Source: Fervidicella metallireducens AeB (lineage in GTDB: Bacteria > Bacillota > Clostridia > Clostridiales > Caloramatoraceae). Taken from it: a stretch of DNA of 64,000 bases. The stretch covers positions 1 to 64,000 of the forward strand of contig NZ_AZQP01000012.1 in the NCBI RefSeq assembly GCF_000601455.1, in the 5' to 3' direction. The stretch's first letter is position 1; the number at the start of each line of letters is the position of its first letter. Shown piece by piece: positions 54,741-63,277 of the stretch. The notes beneath the pieces are model-generated. The model did not search any database, had not been told where the DNA came from, and saw only the letters and a program-made list of their open reading frames with translations. The translations under genes and the position numbers were made by a program.

Positions 54741-54758
54741 GAAGATTTTATGAAGATT
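54741..54758. repeat. GAAGATT direct repeat, 11-bp period
   Basis: GAAGATT at 54741-54747 and 54752-54758, upstream of the T-box leader. The same core occurs near 50806 before the lipoprotein-copA operon. It could be an OmpR-type binding site. Confidence 0.35.
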
Positions 54759-54861
54759 GTATTAAATTATTTAAATATGTTTATTTGTATTTTCAACATT
54801 GCAAAATTAACTTTATAATTTTGATTACTAAAAAGTCTACATTCTTATTAATTTGTTATAA

Positions 54862-54899
54862 AAAATTCCCTGGACTAATATTATATCCCAGGGAATTTT
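54862..54899 (-). terminator. tnaA terminator
   Basis: AAAATTCCCTGG (54862-54873) pairs with CCAGGGAATTTT (54888-54899), and TTTTTATAACA follows on the minus strand. Confidence 0.85.
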
Positions 54900-54932
54900 A
54901 GTATTGTTTATAAACTTAGAAATACCTGAAAA

Positions 54933-56321
54933 TTATTCAACAGGCTTTAATCTTGCAGTAAAGTGTCTTAAAACTTTTGGTTCATAAATGAAATCAAGTC
55001 CCTTTAATGATGGAGCCTTATCCTTAATAGAAATTAATGCATCTGCTATAACATCCATATGATCATTTGTATAAACTCTTCTTGGAATTGTTAGTCTTAC
55101 AAGTTCTAATGGAGACTTTAATTGTTCTCCTGTTTCTGGGTCTCTTCCTAAAAGGAATGAACCTATTTCAACAGCTCTAATACCTGATTCAAGATATAAA
55201 GCATTACATAATGCCTGAGCAGGGAATTGATAATATGGAATATGTGGAAGAATTTTTGCAGCATCTACGAAAACTGCATGTCCTCCAGTTGGATACTGGA
55301 TTGGTATTCCAGCTTCTCTTAATCTTTCACCTAAATAAGCTACCTGAGAAATTCTATAATCCAGATATTCAAATTCACAGCCTTCTCTTAATCCTCTTGC
55401 AAGACATTCCATATCTCTTCCAGCAAGTCCTCCATATGTAATAAATCCTTCCATTGGAACAGTTCTTGCTCTACATTCATTTAGAAGTTCCATATCTTCT
55501 TTTATACCTAATAGTCCTCCAATGTTAACAATTGCGTCCTTCTTAGCACTCATTGTAAAGCCTTCTGCATATGAGAACATTTCTTGAACGATTTCAACTA
55601 TTGTTTTGTCTGCATATCCTTCTTCTCTTGTTTTAATAAAATATGCGTTTTCAGCAAATCTTGCAGCATCGATGAATACTCTTACTCCATATTTTCTTGC
55701 AACTGAACTAACTTCTCTTATATTTTGCATTGAAACAGGCTGCCCACCTGAGCTGTTACATGTAATTGTTATAAGTAAGAAGGCTATTTCTTCTGAGCCC
55801 TTTTCCTTTATAAATTCTTCTACTTTTTCAACATCAAAATTACCCTTCCAGTCATAGTATGTTGTTGTATCAAAGGCTTTATCAGTTACAAAATTAACAG
55901 CCCTGCCTCCACTTAACTCAATATGTGCTTTAGTTGTATCAAAATGCATATTACCTATTACGTATTGACCTTTTTTCTTAATTAATGATGGAAAAAGAAC
56001 CTGTTCTGCACCTCTTCCCTGATGAGTTGGTATTATATAATCATATCCTATAATATCCTTTACTGATTTTGCTAAGTTAAAGTAATTTTTACTTCCTGCA
56101 TAAGCTTCATCACCTAGCATTAGTCCTGCCCATTGATTATCGCTCATTGCACCTGTTCCACTGTCAGTTAACAGATCGATATAAACATCTTCTGCCTTTA
56201 ACAAGAATGGGTTATAACCTGCTTCTTTAAGTGCTGCTTCCCTATGTTCTCTAGTTGTCATTTTCAGTGGTTCAACCATTTTAATTTTGAAAGGTTCAGC
56301 TTTTCTTATTGCCTTTGTCAC
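54933..56321 (-). CDS. tnaA: Tryptophanase
   Basis: This beta-eliminating PLP lyase makes indole, pyruvate and ammonia from tryptophan. PLP Lys is K261 in [13 protein letters not shown]. It is close to tyrosine phenol-lyase, so discriminating sites matter. Position 128 is Asp (HFDTT) as in tryptophanase, where TPL has Thr. Position 386 is Ile ([11 protein letters not shown]), where TPL has the phenol-binding Arg. H453 is in LRHFTARL, where TPL has Phe. All three point to tryptophanase. The length of 462 is normal. It starts at a GTG after AGGAGGGG, 50 bp downstream of the YheO-type regulator, with no tnaC-like leader peptide seen. Confidence 0.92.
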   Translation of the reverse strand: MTKAIRKAEPFKIKMVEPLKMTTREHREAALKEAGYNPFLLKAEDVYIDLLTDSGTGAMSDNQWAGLMLGDEAYAGSKNYFNLAKSVKDIIGYDYIIPTHQGRGAEQVLFPSLIKKKGQYVIGNMHFDTTKAHIELSGGRAVNFVTDKAFDTTTYYDWKGNFDVEKVEEFIKEKGSEEIAFLLITITCNSSGGQPVSMQNIREVSSVARKYGVRVFIDAARFAENAYFIKTREEGYADKTIVEIVQEMFSYAEGFTMSAKKDAIVNIGGLLGIKEDMELLNECRARTVPMEGFITYGGLAGRDMECLARGLREGCEFEYLDYRISQVAYLGERLREAGIPIQYPTGGHAVFVDAAKILPHIPYYQFPAQALCNALYLESGIRAVEIGSFLLGRDPETGEQLKSPLELVRLTIPRRVYTNDHMDVIADALISIKDKAPSLKGLDFIYEPKVLRHFTARLKPVE

Positions 56322-56371
56322 TTTATACCCCTCCTAAATAGTTAGTTTATATTTAAATTTTATTTAACATT

Positions 56372-57034
56372 TTAATCCCTTTTGTTTATATATCTATAAA
56401 TAGTATTTTCTGAAACCCTAAGCTGCTTTGCTACCTCGTTAACTGCCCCTTTTAAAAGGAAGACTCCCTTATCATTTAATTTTTTAACCATCTCAATTTT
56501 CTCTTCCACAGACATCCTCTCCGGTGGTACAGGAACTTCTTTTAAAGTATTTTGAATTACAGACATTGCATAATCCTCTATAGGTACACTGAAATCTTCA
56601 GAAAGAGGTGCTTTTTCCTCCTCTAAATTCCTCTCAGGTCCACCGCTTATTTCCCTTAAAAACTTATTTAGGTAATTTGCGGCATCCCTTAACTCTGATA
56701 TATTAAGGTTTATAGTTAGAAATCCTATGACCTCTTTTGAGGCATTTTTTATAAATAATGTTGACGACCTAAGTAATTTACCATCCTTAGTCTTTCCTGG
56801 GTATTTTGTTATGAAATTATTATCAATATGCAGGTTATCCTCTATCATTTTTATACATAATTTCGTTAACGGACTACCAACTTCCCTGCCACTTACTGAG
56901 TTGTTTTTTATGTAGATGAGAGAATTCTCTCTATTTCTTGCATCATATAAAGCTACTTCACAATCTGAGCCCATAGCTTCTCCAATAAATTCAGCTATAG
57001 GTATATAGGATTTTAATAATTCATCATCTTTCAT
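56372..57034 (-). CDS. YheO/DauR-type transcriptional regulator
   Basis: The N-terminal YheO-like PAS domain (IPIAEFIGEAMGSDCEVALYDARN, then STLFIKNASKEVIGFLTINLNI) should bind a small ligand. The C-terminal helix-turn-helix (FLLKGAVNEVAKQLRVSENTIYRYINK) binds DNA. These regulators often sit beside amino-acid deaminases or lyases. Here it lies directly upstream of tnaA in the same orientation, so a tryptophan- or indole-linked role is plausible. The 220-residue length fits the family. It may be first in a two-gene operon with tnaA. Confidence 0.88.
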   Translation of the reverse strand: MKDDELLKSYIPIAEFIGEAMGSDCEVALYDARNRENSLIYIKNNSVSGREVGSPLTKLCIKMIEDNLHIDNNFITKYPGKTKDGKLLRSSTLFIKNASKEVIGFLTINLNISELRDAANYLNKFLREISGGPERNLEEEKAPLSEDFSVPIEDYAMSVIQNTLKEVPVPPERMSVEEKIEMVKKLNDKGVFLLKGAVNEVAKQLRVSENTIYRYINKRD

Positions 57035-57168
57035 TTAACTCTCCTCAGTTCTAAAAAATTTTTTAACGATAAAAATTTTTTCTCATTACATTTATATAAT
57101 AACACATCTCTTTAAATGTTGCAACTCTATTTCAAATTTTCTGAAATCAAAATAATAAATTATATAAT

Positions 57169-57183
57169 TGATAATTATTTTCA
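57169..57183 (+). promoter_or_regulatory. Fur box 1 of the DUF3793 gene
   Basis: TGATAATTATTTTCA matches the 7-1-7 consensus with one mismatch. It lies 7 bp upstream of the -35 hexamer. Confidence 0.65.
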
Positions 57184-57190
57184 TTTAGTA

Positions 57191-57219
57191 TTTACAAACT
57201 CAAAATTATGTATTAAAAT
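57191..57219 (+). promoter_or_regulatory. Promoter of the DUF3793 gene
   Basis: TTTACA (57191-57196), 17 bp, TAAAAT (57214-57219), lying between the two Fur boxes. Confidence 0.65.
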
Positions 57220-57230
57220 AAAACTACAAA

Positions 57231-57245
57231 TGATAATGATTATCA
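57231..57245 (+). promoter_or_regulatory. Fur box 2 of the DUF3793 gene
   Basis: TGATAATGATTATCA is a perfect 7-1-7 Fur box just after the predicted transcription start and before the AAGGAG ribosome site. Confidence 0.88.
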
Positions 57246-57268
57246 ATTTCTATAAGGAGTGTTTAACT

Positions 57269-57867
57269 ATGAAAGATGTTATAAGCAAACTAATTAACGT
57301 TATAAATAATTTCGATGATAAAAACTATTTTCTATCAATATTAACATATTATAATGCAGCAACTATTTTGAATAAAAAGCCCGCTACCCTTCTTACTTTA
57401 AAAGATGACAATAGAAATCTAAAGGAATTATGGAAAGCCTATAAAGATGACTTTTCAGCTAAAACAAATTTAAATTATATAGAGATTAGAGAAACTAAAA
57501 ATAGCATTCTGATATTGTTTTACAATAAAAAAAGTCTTGAGAAAACGTTGTTTCAAGATGCCCATATGAAATTTTTAGAATCCTTTGGATATGAAAAAAA
57601 TATGTCCTTAGATGACTGCCTTCAATTATTAAAACAGCGCTTTTATAAAATGTGTCCACATGAAATGGCTTATTTCTTGGAATACCACTAGAAGATGTCA
57701 TCGGTTTTATTAATTGTAATGGTGAAAACTGCCTGATGTGTGGTTATTGGAAGGTATATCATAATCCTCAAAGGGCTAAGGATATTTTTTCTTCTTATGA
57801 TAATGCTAAGCTGCAAATAGCAAATCTGATTATTAAGGATGTATCAGTATATGGTTTAGCATGTTAG
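57269..57867 (+). pseudogene. DUF3793 protein, single-base frameshift
   Basis: The ATG at 57269 (MKDVISKLINVI) has AAGGAG. The first frame runs to residue ~141 (MCPHEMAYFLEYH) and stops at 57689-57691. Adding one base to the GG near 57679 restores FLGIPLEDVIGFINCNGENC and continues through LMCGYWKVYHNPQRAKDIF to a TAG at 57865-57867, giving ~199 residues, the family length. CPHE, the LGxPLEDVIGF segment and CGYWKVY are the DUF3793 signature. The function is unknown. Two Fur boxes place it under iron control. The break may be decay or a sequence error. Confidence 0.82.
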
Positions 57868-57905
57868 TAAATTGTTAATATATTTAATAATATATTCTCC
57901 CTTAA

Positions 57906-57931
57906 ATTCTAACTCCCACCACAGTTAGAAT
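57906..57931 (+). terminator. First hairpin after the DUF3793 gene
   Basis: ATTCTAACT (57906-57914) pairs with AGTTAGAAT (57923-57931), followed by AATTTTTAA on the plus strand. Confidence 0.7.
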
Positions 57932-57938
57932 AATTTTT

Positions 57939-57964
57939 AAGGGACAGCTACATAGCTGTCCCTT
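57939..57964. repeat. Second hairpin (AGGGACAGC-type palindrome)
   Basis: AAGGGACAGCTA (57939-57950) pairs perfectly with TAGCTGTCCCTT (57953-57964). It resembles the AGGGAC/GTCCCT hairpin at 17199-17223, perhaps a small dispersed palindrome. The rest of the gap to 58145 shows no gene. Confidence 0.55.
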
Positions 57965-58144
57965 AAATCATTTAATAAATCAATGATATCTACATATTTT
58001 AAACAATTCTTAAAGTTATTTAAAGTTTTTACTATGTAAACACCTATTTATTAGTATTTTTAATAAATTACCTTCATTGTTATATATATTCACCTATGAT
58101 AAAATGTAATCTGTAACATTTTATTTTCTAAGGGGGAATTTTTA

Positions 58145-59455
58145 ATGGACGCCAGTCCGAGTAGTATTTTGCTGGATTTTTTATTGATCCTGATTTTAAT
58201 ATTTTTAAATGCTTTTTTCGCAGCATCAGAAATGGCAATAGTATCACTAAATAAAAACAAACTTAACTTTTTAGCAGAAGAAGGAAATAATAACGCTAAA
58301 CTATTAACGAAGCTGCTCTCAGAGCCAAGCAGATTTCTAGCAACAATTCAGGTTGGCATTACCCTTGCAGGATTTTTTGCCAGTGCATCTGCGGCAACAG
58401 GCATATCAAAATATTTATCTATATTTTTGAAAAGATTTGATATACCTGGAAGTGACCAAATATCACTTGTTGTAGTTACAATAATTTTAGCTTATATTAC
58501 ACTTGTTTTCGGTGAATTATTACCAAAAAGAATAGCACTTCAAAAGTCTGAAGAAATTGCAATGTTCGCTGTTAAACCAATATTATTTCTATCTATAGTG
58601 GCTTTACCATTTGTTAGGTTTCTTACAATTTCTACCAACGCACTTGTTAAAATATTTGGATTTAGCCTTGAAAACCTAGAGGAAAAGGTGTCGGAGGAAG
58701 AAATACGTTCATTGATAGAAGTTGGAGAAGAAAATGGTGTAATTAACGAAATCGAAAAGGATATGATTGATGGAATTTTTGAATTTGATGATACCTTGGC
58801 TAAGGAGATAATGACTCCTAGAACCAACGTATTTGCTATAGATATCGAAACTCCTACAAAAGAGTTAATAGATGAGGTTTTAGAAGAACAATACTCTAGA
58901 ATACCTGTTTATGAAGATAGTATAGACAATATAATTGGAATTTTATATATGAAGGATCTTTTCTATCACTTAAGAAAAAGTGATGTTGATTCAATAAATA
59001 TAAGAGATATACTAAGACCGGCCTACTTTGTACCTGAAACTAAAAATATAGATGCACTTTTCAGAGAACTCCAAAGTACAAAGAACCATATGGCTATTTT
59101 AATTGACGAATATGGTGGTTTTTCAGGCCTTGCTACAATTGAGGATTTAATTGAAGAAATAATGGGTAATATTCAGGATGAGTATGACACTAATGATGAT
59201 GAGGAATATATTAAGAAAATCGATTCAAACACATATATAGTCAGCGGCCTTGTTTCTATAGATGATATAAACGAAGCTTTAAAAATTAATCTTCCCTCAG
59301 ACGACTTTGATACTATAGGCGGTTTTGTCGTAACTCTCCTTGGAAGCATACCAAAGGAAAACGAAGATCATACAATTGAGTATGAAAATCTAATCTTTAA
59401 AATAGAAAAACTTGACGAAAAACGTATTGAAGAAATAAAGATTTGTATAAATTAG
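58145..59455 (+). CDS. CorC/HlyC family membrane protein (DUF21-CBS)
   Basis: The order is an N-terminal DUF21 domain with four membrane segments (residues 1-190; NAFFAASEMAIVSLNKNKL, VFGELLPKRIALQKSE), a CBS pair (~215-335; IMTPRTNVFAIDIETP, MAILIDEYGGFSGLATIEDLIEEIMG) and a C-terminal CorC_HlyC domain (IDSNTYIVSGLVSIDDINEAL). Members are linked to Mg2+/Co2+ efflux and resistance; the 'hemolysin' name is historical. The length of 436 is typical. AGGGGGA precedes the ATG. It is monocistronic and convergent with greA. Confidence 0.92.
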   Translation: MDASPSSILLDFLLILILIFLNAFFAASEMAIVSLNKNKLNFLAEEGNNNAKLLTKLLSEPSRFLATIQVGITLAGFFASASAATGISKYLSIFLKRFDIPGSDQISLVVVTIILAYITLVFGELLPKRIALQKSEEIAMFAVKPILFLSIVALPFVRFLTISTNALVKIFGFSLENLEEKVSEEEIRSLIEVGEENGVINEIEKDMIDGIFEFDDTLAKEIMTPRTNVFAIDIETPTKELIDEVLEEQYSRIPVYEDSIDNIIGILYMKDLFYHLRKSDVDSINIRDILRPAYFVPETKNIDALFRELQSTKNHMAILIDEYGGFSGLATIEDLIEEIMGNIQDEYDTNDDEEYIKKIDSNTYIVSGLVSIDDINEALKINLPSDDFDTIGGFVVTLLGSIPKENEDHTIEYENLIFKIEKLDEKRIEEIKICIN

Positions 59456-59480
59456 GTATGAATTAAATCATACCTAATTT
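59449..59480. terminator. Bidirectional terminator
   Basis: Perfect 13-base arms (59449-59461 and 59468-59480) contain the stop of the CorC-like gene and abut the greA stop. TTATTTTTTGG follows on the plus strand. Confidence 0.85.
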
Positions 59481-59947
59481 TATTTTTTGGTGATCTTCTC
59501 AATTCTAACATAATAATCTCCCTGGGGCGAGTTTATCAATACATCATCCCCTACCTTATGTTTGTAAATTGCCCTTCCTAAAGGTGACTCTATACTTATT
59601 TTATTATTTAAAAGATCTGTTTCTACAGTTGTAACTATTGTGAAATCCTCAACTTCATCATCAGTCAGAAATCTTAAGGATACTGTTTTCCCAAGTCCTA
59701 CCTCTTCATCTGTTGTATCATCTTCAATTACATGAGCAGTTCTTATCATTCTTTCAAGATATCTTATCCTACTTTCGTTTATGCCCCTCTCCCTTTTGGC
59801 AGCTTTATACTCAAAATTTTCACTTAAATCCCCATGTGCTCTGGCCTCTTTTATGTCCTCAAGTATCTTATGCCTTAATACTACTTTTCTATACTCTATT
59901 TCCTCTTTAAGCTTATTAATCGCTTCCTCAGTTAAGTAATTATACAC
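59480..59947 (-). CDS. greA: Transcript cleavage factor GreA
   Basis: GreA rescues backtracked RNA polymerase by stimulating RNA cleavage. The N-terminal coiled coil (LTEEAINKLKEEIEYRKVVLRHKILEDIKEARAHGDLSENFEYKAAKRERG) carries the acidic tip residues in DLSEN. The C-terminal FKBP-like domain has VGLGKTVSLRFL and ISIESPLGRAIYKHKVGDDV. I choose the GTG at 59947, preceded by AAAGGAAG, giving 155 residues, the family norm. A longer in-frame reading to 60004 has no ribosome site. It may be a second GreA; the rest of the genome is not seen. Confidence 0.93.
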   Translation of the reverse strand: MYNYLTEEAINKLKEEIEYRKVVLRHKILEDIKEARAHGDLSENFEYKAAKRERGINESRIRYLERMIRTAHVIEDDTTDEEVGLGKTVSLRFLTDDEVEDFTIVTTVETDLLNNKISIESPLGRAIYKHKVGDDVLINSPQGDYYVRIEKITKK

Positions 59948-60065
59948 CTTTATCTTCCTTTCTCTATAATTTATCTGTAAAGTCTTTTTAACTACTAAAG
60001 CCAATTATAGAATATATAATAACACTTAATATTTATATTATCAAAATATTTTGATACAGCAAAAA

Positions 60066-60098
60066 GGGAGTTTTTATGTGTATTCAGTTAAAACTCCC
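60066..60098 (-). terminator. Terminator of the DUF2680-like gene
   Basis: GGGAGTTTT (60066-60074) pairs with AAAACTCCC (60090-60098), and CTTTTTGCTG follows on the minus strand. Confidence 0.8.
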
Positions 60099-60122
60099 TC
60101 AAAATATAATTAAATTTTAAGA

Positions 60123-60614
60123 TTAAATTCCATTAACCACGCAGTTTCCATTAATTCTTTGTCCATTTCCACCCATTCTACCTTTACCTCTTACACCTTT
60201 GCCCTGCATTTGTCCAGGTGTCCCTGTACAATTATTCATATTATTTTTCAGTGTTTCTTTTAATGCATTACCTTGTTCTTTAGTTATAGTTCCTTTGGAA
60301 ACTGCATTATCAATAGCTTTATTTTTCTCTTCCAAAAGAAGAGCTCTGAACTTTTCAGCTGTCATTCCCTTTTCCTTTGCCAGGTCATACATTGTCTTGC
60401 CTGAGTTTAATCCATCACTTATTTGTTTATCCGTAAGTCCAAGTTTGTTTTTAAGTATGGAAACAAGATAGTCATACCCTCTTAATGATGTAATTCTTCC
60501 AAGTCCCAACCCCCTATTTAGTGTAGAAGTCTGTGTTGTAGCTGCATAAACTGTACTACCTGCTCCAACTGCTGCTGTTAATGCCAATACAGCTATCAAT
60601 TTTTTTACTCTCAT
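60123..60614 (-). CDS. Secreted DUF2680-like protein with Gly/Met-rich tail
   Basis: The signal peptide MRVKKLIAVLALTAAVGAGSTVYA is followed by a helical domain of the DUF2680 type (LKNKLGLTDKQISDGLNSGKTMYDLAKEKGMTAEKFRALLLEEK, then AVSKGTITKEQGNALKETLKNNMN). The tail is rich in Gly, Met, Arg and Asn (GQMQGKGVRGKGRMGGNGQRING), which could bind metal or the cell surface. The ATG at 60614 has GGGAGG; longer readings upstream cross the promoter. It is divergent from a two-component system, and tandem repeats in the shared gap suggest control by that regulator. Confidence 0.75.
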   Translation of the reverse strand: MRVKKLIAVLALTAAVGAGSTVYAATTQTSTLNRGLGLGRITSLRGYDYLVSILKNKLGLTDKQISDGLNSGKTMYDLAKEKGMTAEKFRALLLEEKNKAIDNAVSKGTITKEQGNALKETLKNNMNNCTGTPGQMQGKGVRGKGRMGGNGQRINGNCVVNGI

Positions 60615-60641
60615 ATTAATTCCTCCCTTAAACATTTGAAA

Positions 60642-60660
60642 TTGTATCTCTTGGATACAA
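60642..60660. repeat. Inverted repeat upstream of the DUF2680-like gene
   Basis: TTGTATC (60642-60648) and GATACAA (60654-60660) are perfect arms with a 5-base spacer, in the leader or promoter of the minus-strand gene. Confidence 0.45.
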
Positions 60661-60691
60661 TATAATAATAAAACAATAGGAAATAAAAAAA

Positions 60692-60709
60692 GTGTCATGT
60701 TTGTGTCAT
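60692..60709. promoter_or_regulatory. Tandem TGTCAT-N5-TGTCAT site
   Basis: GTGTCAT at 60692-60698 and again at 60703-60709 gives an 11-bp period, the layout of PhoB/OmpR-type response-regulator sites. It lies between the DUF2680-like gene and the divergent regulator gene. Confidence 0.5.
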
Positions 60710-60803
60710 AATTATTAAAAAACAAAGGATTTTTAGTACACAATTATTTCACATTTACTTTTTTATTCAATGATATAATTTATTTAGAAGTTGAGGTGAT
60801 AAT

Positions 60804-61496
60804 ATGGATAAAGCTATTCTAATTGCAGATGATAATATTGAAATTATAAAAATTATAAAACCTTACATTGAAAAGGAAGGTTTTAAAACAATAATAGCCT
60901 TTGATGGTCAAGAAACATTATTAAAATTTAATCAATATAAGCCACAGCTTGTTCTCCTTGATATTATGATGCCTATTATTGATGGACTTGAAGTATGCCG
61001 TAGAATAAGACAGAACTCTAATACCCCAATTATATTATTAACAGCTAAAAGCGAAGATGCTGATAAAATTTTAGGTCTTAATAGCGGTGCCGACGACTAT
61101 ATCGTAAAACCATTCAGCCCAGGAGAAGTAGTGGCACGTATAAATGCAGTATTAAGAAGAATTGCACCCCATGAGATTAATAAATCCCAAGTTCTTAAAT
61201 ATGATTCCCTTGAAATAGATATCAATAACTATTCTGTAAAATTAAAAAAGCAGACCATAAATCTTACAAAAAAAGAAATCGAGGTCCTTTGGGTTCTTGC
61301 TGCTTCACCAAATAAAATAATATCAAGGGATGAATTACTTGACAAAATATGGGGTGTAGACTATTTTGGAGATCCAAGAACTGTTGATACGCATATTAAA
61401 AGATTACGAGCTAAATTAGAACTTGATGGCCAGTATCTTTGGGATATTAAAACTGTTTGGGGTATTGGATACAAATTTGAGGTGGAAAATGTTTAG
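60804..61496 (+). CDS. OmpR/PhoB-family response regulator
   Basis: The receiver has acidic residues in LIADDNIEI, the phospho-Asp in LVLLDIMMPIIDGLE, Thr in LLTAKS and Lys in YIVKPFSPGEVVARI. The winged helix (~135-230) has INLTKKEIEVLWVLAASPNKIISRDELLD and RTVDTHIKRLRAKL. It overlaps the kinase gene by 8 bp. It is first in an operon of regulator, kinase, SHOCT protein and 4Fe-4S membrane protein. The tandem site upstream makes autoregulation likely. Confidence 0.95.
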   Translation: MDKAILIADDNIEIIKIIKPYIEKEGFKTIIAFDGQETLLKFNQYKPQLVLLDIMMPIIDGLEVCRRIRQNSNTPIILLTAKSEDADKILGLNSGADDYIVKPFSPGEVVARINAVLRRIAPHEINKSQVLKYDSLEIDINNYSVKLKKQTINLTKKEIEVLWVLAASPNKIISRDELLDKIWGVDYFGDPRTVDTHIKRLRAKLELDGQYLWDIKTVWGIGYKFEVENV

Positions 61497-63258
61497 AAAA
61501 AATATAACTTTAAGATTAACCTTTGGCTTCCTGACAATTGTCATATTATCAACTCTGTTAACAGGTATTTTAGCCCTTAATATATTTAAGAACAATATAT
61601 ATCAAGAAAAGATAAATAATCTTAAAAAACACTCAAAAGAAATTTTAAAAGAAATTGATGCTGATCTATTAAATAATATAACTCAGGCAGATTCGGATTA
61701 TTTAATTAAAATGTCTAAGTCATTCCCTAATCTGAAGATATGGATAATTAATTCAAAAAAACAGATAATTGCACTTGAAACAAATAAAGAATCTAATGTT
61801 AGTTTTGTAAATGATTCCAATATCAATAATATATATAATGATTTCATCAAAAAATCCTTATCAGGTGCTGAGATTTATGATGACTTATATAATCCACTTT
61901 ACGATGAATACATGATGACAATTGCAACACCTGTTAAAAATAATAAGGGTCAAATAATTGGAGCAATCATTCTCCACTCATCTATAACTGACCTTACAAA
62001 TTCCATGGACAAGTTTTTTGTATACCTAATTTCAGCTCTGCTTTGTGAAGTTATTTTTGCTGGATTTTTGGGATATTATTTTTCAAAAAACATCTCAAGA
62101 CCAATTAAAACATTAAATACCTATGCCCTTGAGATGGCACGTGGAAAATATGGTATACAAACAAATATTTTTCAAAATGATGAAATTGGGGAATTATCAA
62201 ATTCATTTGATTTATTATCCCTTAAGCTGAAGCATACCATAAGCCAGCTTTTAGAGGAAAAAAATAAATTAACCAACATAATCTCTAGTATGAATGAAGG
62301 AATATTGGCACTAGATATCGACTTAAATTTAATCAATATAAATGAATCTGCCTTAAATCTTCTCTCCTTAAAGGACAGTTTTAATATAATTACTTCACTT
62401 GAAGAACTGGATTTGGTTGAAGAACTGAAATCTTCATTATATGAAAATAAGAAGAAGAGCATACTAAAAAAATTTCAAGATAAAATACTAAATTTCTCTA
62501 TATCTCCTATTTCTCTGAACACAACAAAAGCCACAGGTGTAGTTTTACTTATACAGGATGTCAGTGAAACCCAAAAACTTGAACAACTAAGGAGAACCTT
62601 TATCTCTAACGTTTCCCATGAATTCAGAACGCCATTAACAGTTATGAAGGGAAATTTAGAATTACTCAAAGACGGAATGATTGCACCTGAAGATGTAAAG
62701 GACAGTTATCTTACACTTTTAAGGGAGACTGACAGGCTTGAAAGAATGGTTAAGGATTTACTAGACTTAAGTAAATTGGAATCAGGAAAAGTTGATTTGT
62801 TTCTAAGTCAAGTTGATATTAATATGCTTATTAACGATACAATTAGAAGCTTAAAACCCTTATTGTTCAAGAAAAATATTAACCTAAAGGTTTTATCTAA
62901 AGAAAATATACCTCCTATACTTTCCGATTATGATAAGTTAAAACAACTGCTAATAATATTTATTGATAATGCTATTAAGTTTTCTGAAGAAAGCAGCACT
63001 ATAAATATTTTAACATCAATTAATGACAACTATCTTTGTATAGCTATTAAAGACGAAGGCATTGGTATTCCTCAGGAGGAAATACAATATTTAGGTGAGA
63101 GGTTTTATAAGGCTGATAAATCAAGAAATTCATATACAGATGGTACAGGTCTTGGTATTTCAATAGCAAAACAACTGGTGAAATTGCTTAATGGAAACTT
63201 AAAAATAGAAAGTGAATTAGGGAAGGGTACAAAGATAATGATTTATTTAAAATTATAG
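61489..63258 (+). CDS. Sensor histidine kinase with HAMP and PAS
   Basis: The 589-residue kinase has TM1 at ~8-30, an extracellular sensor domain (~30-180; KIWIINSKKQIIALETNK, DEYMMTIATPVKNNKGQIIGAIILHSS), TM2 at ~183-207, and HAMP (~205-260). A short PAS (~268-370) follows, then HisKA with the phospho-His in FISNVSHEFRTPLTVMKGNLELL and HATPase (IIFIDNAIKFSEESS, IKDEGIGIP, GTGLGISIAKQL). The layout is WalK/PhoR-like with an LytS-free Cache-type sensor. The ATG at 61489 with GAGGTG lies inside the regulator's last codons; the longer upstream reading is rejected. Confidence 0.94.
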   Translation: MFRKNITLRLTFGFLTIVILSTLLTGILALNIFKNNIYQEKINNLKKHSKEILKEIDADLLNNITQADSDYLIKMSKSFPNLKIWIINSKKQIIALETNKESNVSFVNDSNINNIYNDFIKKSLSGAEIYDDLYNPLYDEYMMTIATPVKNNKGQIIGAIILHSSITDLTNSMDKFFVYLISALLCEVIFAGFLGYYFSKNISRPIKTLNTYALEMARGKYGIQTNIFQNDEIGELSNSFDLLSLKLKHTISQLLEEKNKLTNIISSMNEGILALDIDLNLININESALNLLSLKDSFNIITSLEELDLVEELKSSLYENKKKSILKKFQDKILNFSISPISLNTTKATGVVLLIQDVSETQKLEQLRRTFISNVSHEFRTPLTVMKGNLELLKDGMIAPEDVKDSYLTLLRETDRLERMVKDLLDLSKLESGKVDLFLSQVDINMLINDTIRSLKPLLFKKNINLKVLSKENIPPILSDYDKLKQLLIIFIDNAIKFSEESSTINILTSINDNYLCIAIKDEGIGIPQEEIQYLGERFYKADKSRNSYTDGTGLGISIAKQLVKLLNGNLKIESELGKGTKIMIYLKL

Positions 63259-63277
63259 TTTTGAAAGAGGTGGAACT

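Noticed and set aside
54720-54931. tnaC-like attenuator peptide for tnaA
   Set aside because: The region directly upstream of tnaA is the YheO-type regulator gene with only a 50-bp gap; no short Trp-containing ORF precedes tnaA.
54933-56321. Tyrosine phenol-lyase as the product
   Set aside because: The residues that bind phenol in TPL (Arg, Thr, Phe) are replaced by the tryptophanase set (I386, D128, H453).
57116-57268. Longer N-terminus for the DUF3793 protein
   Set aside because: It would translate both the promoter and the Fur boxes; the ATG at 57269 has AAGGAG and a normal family N-terminus.
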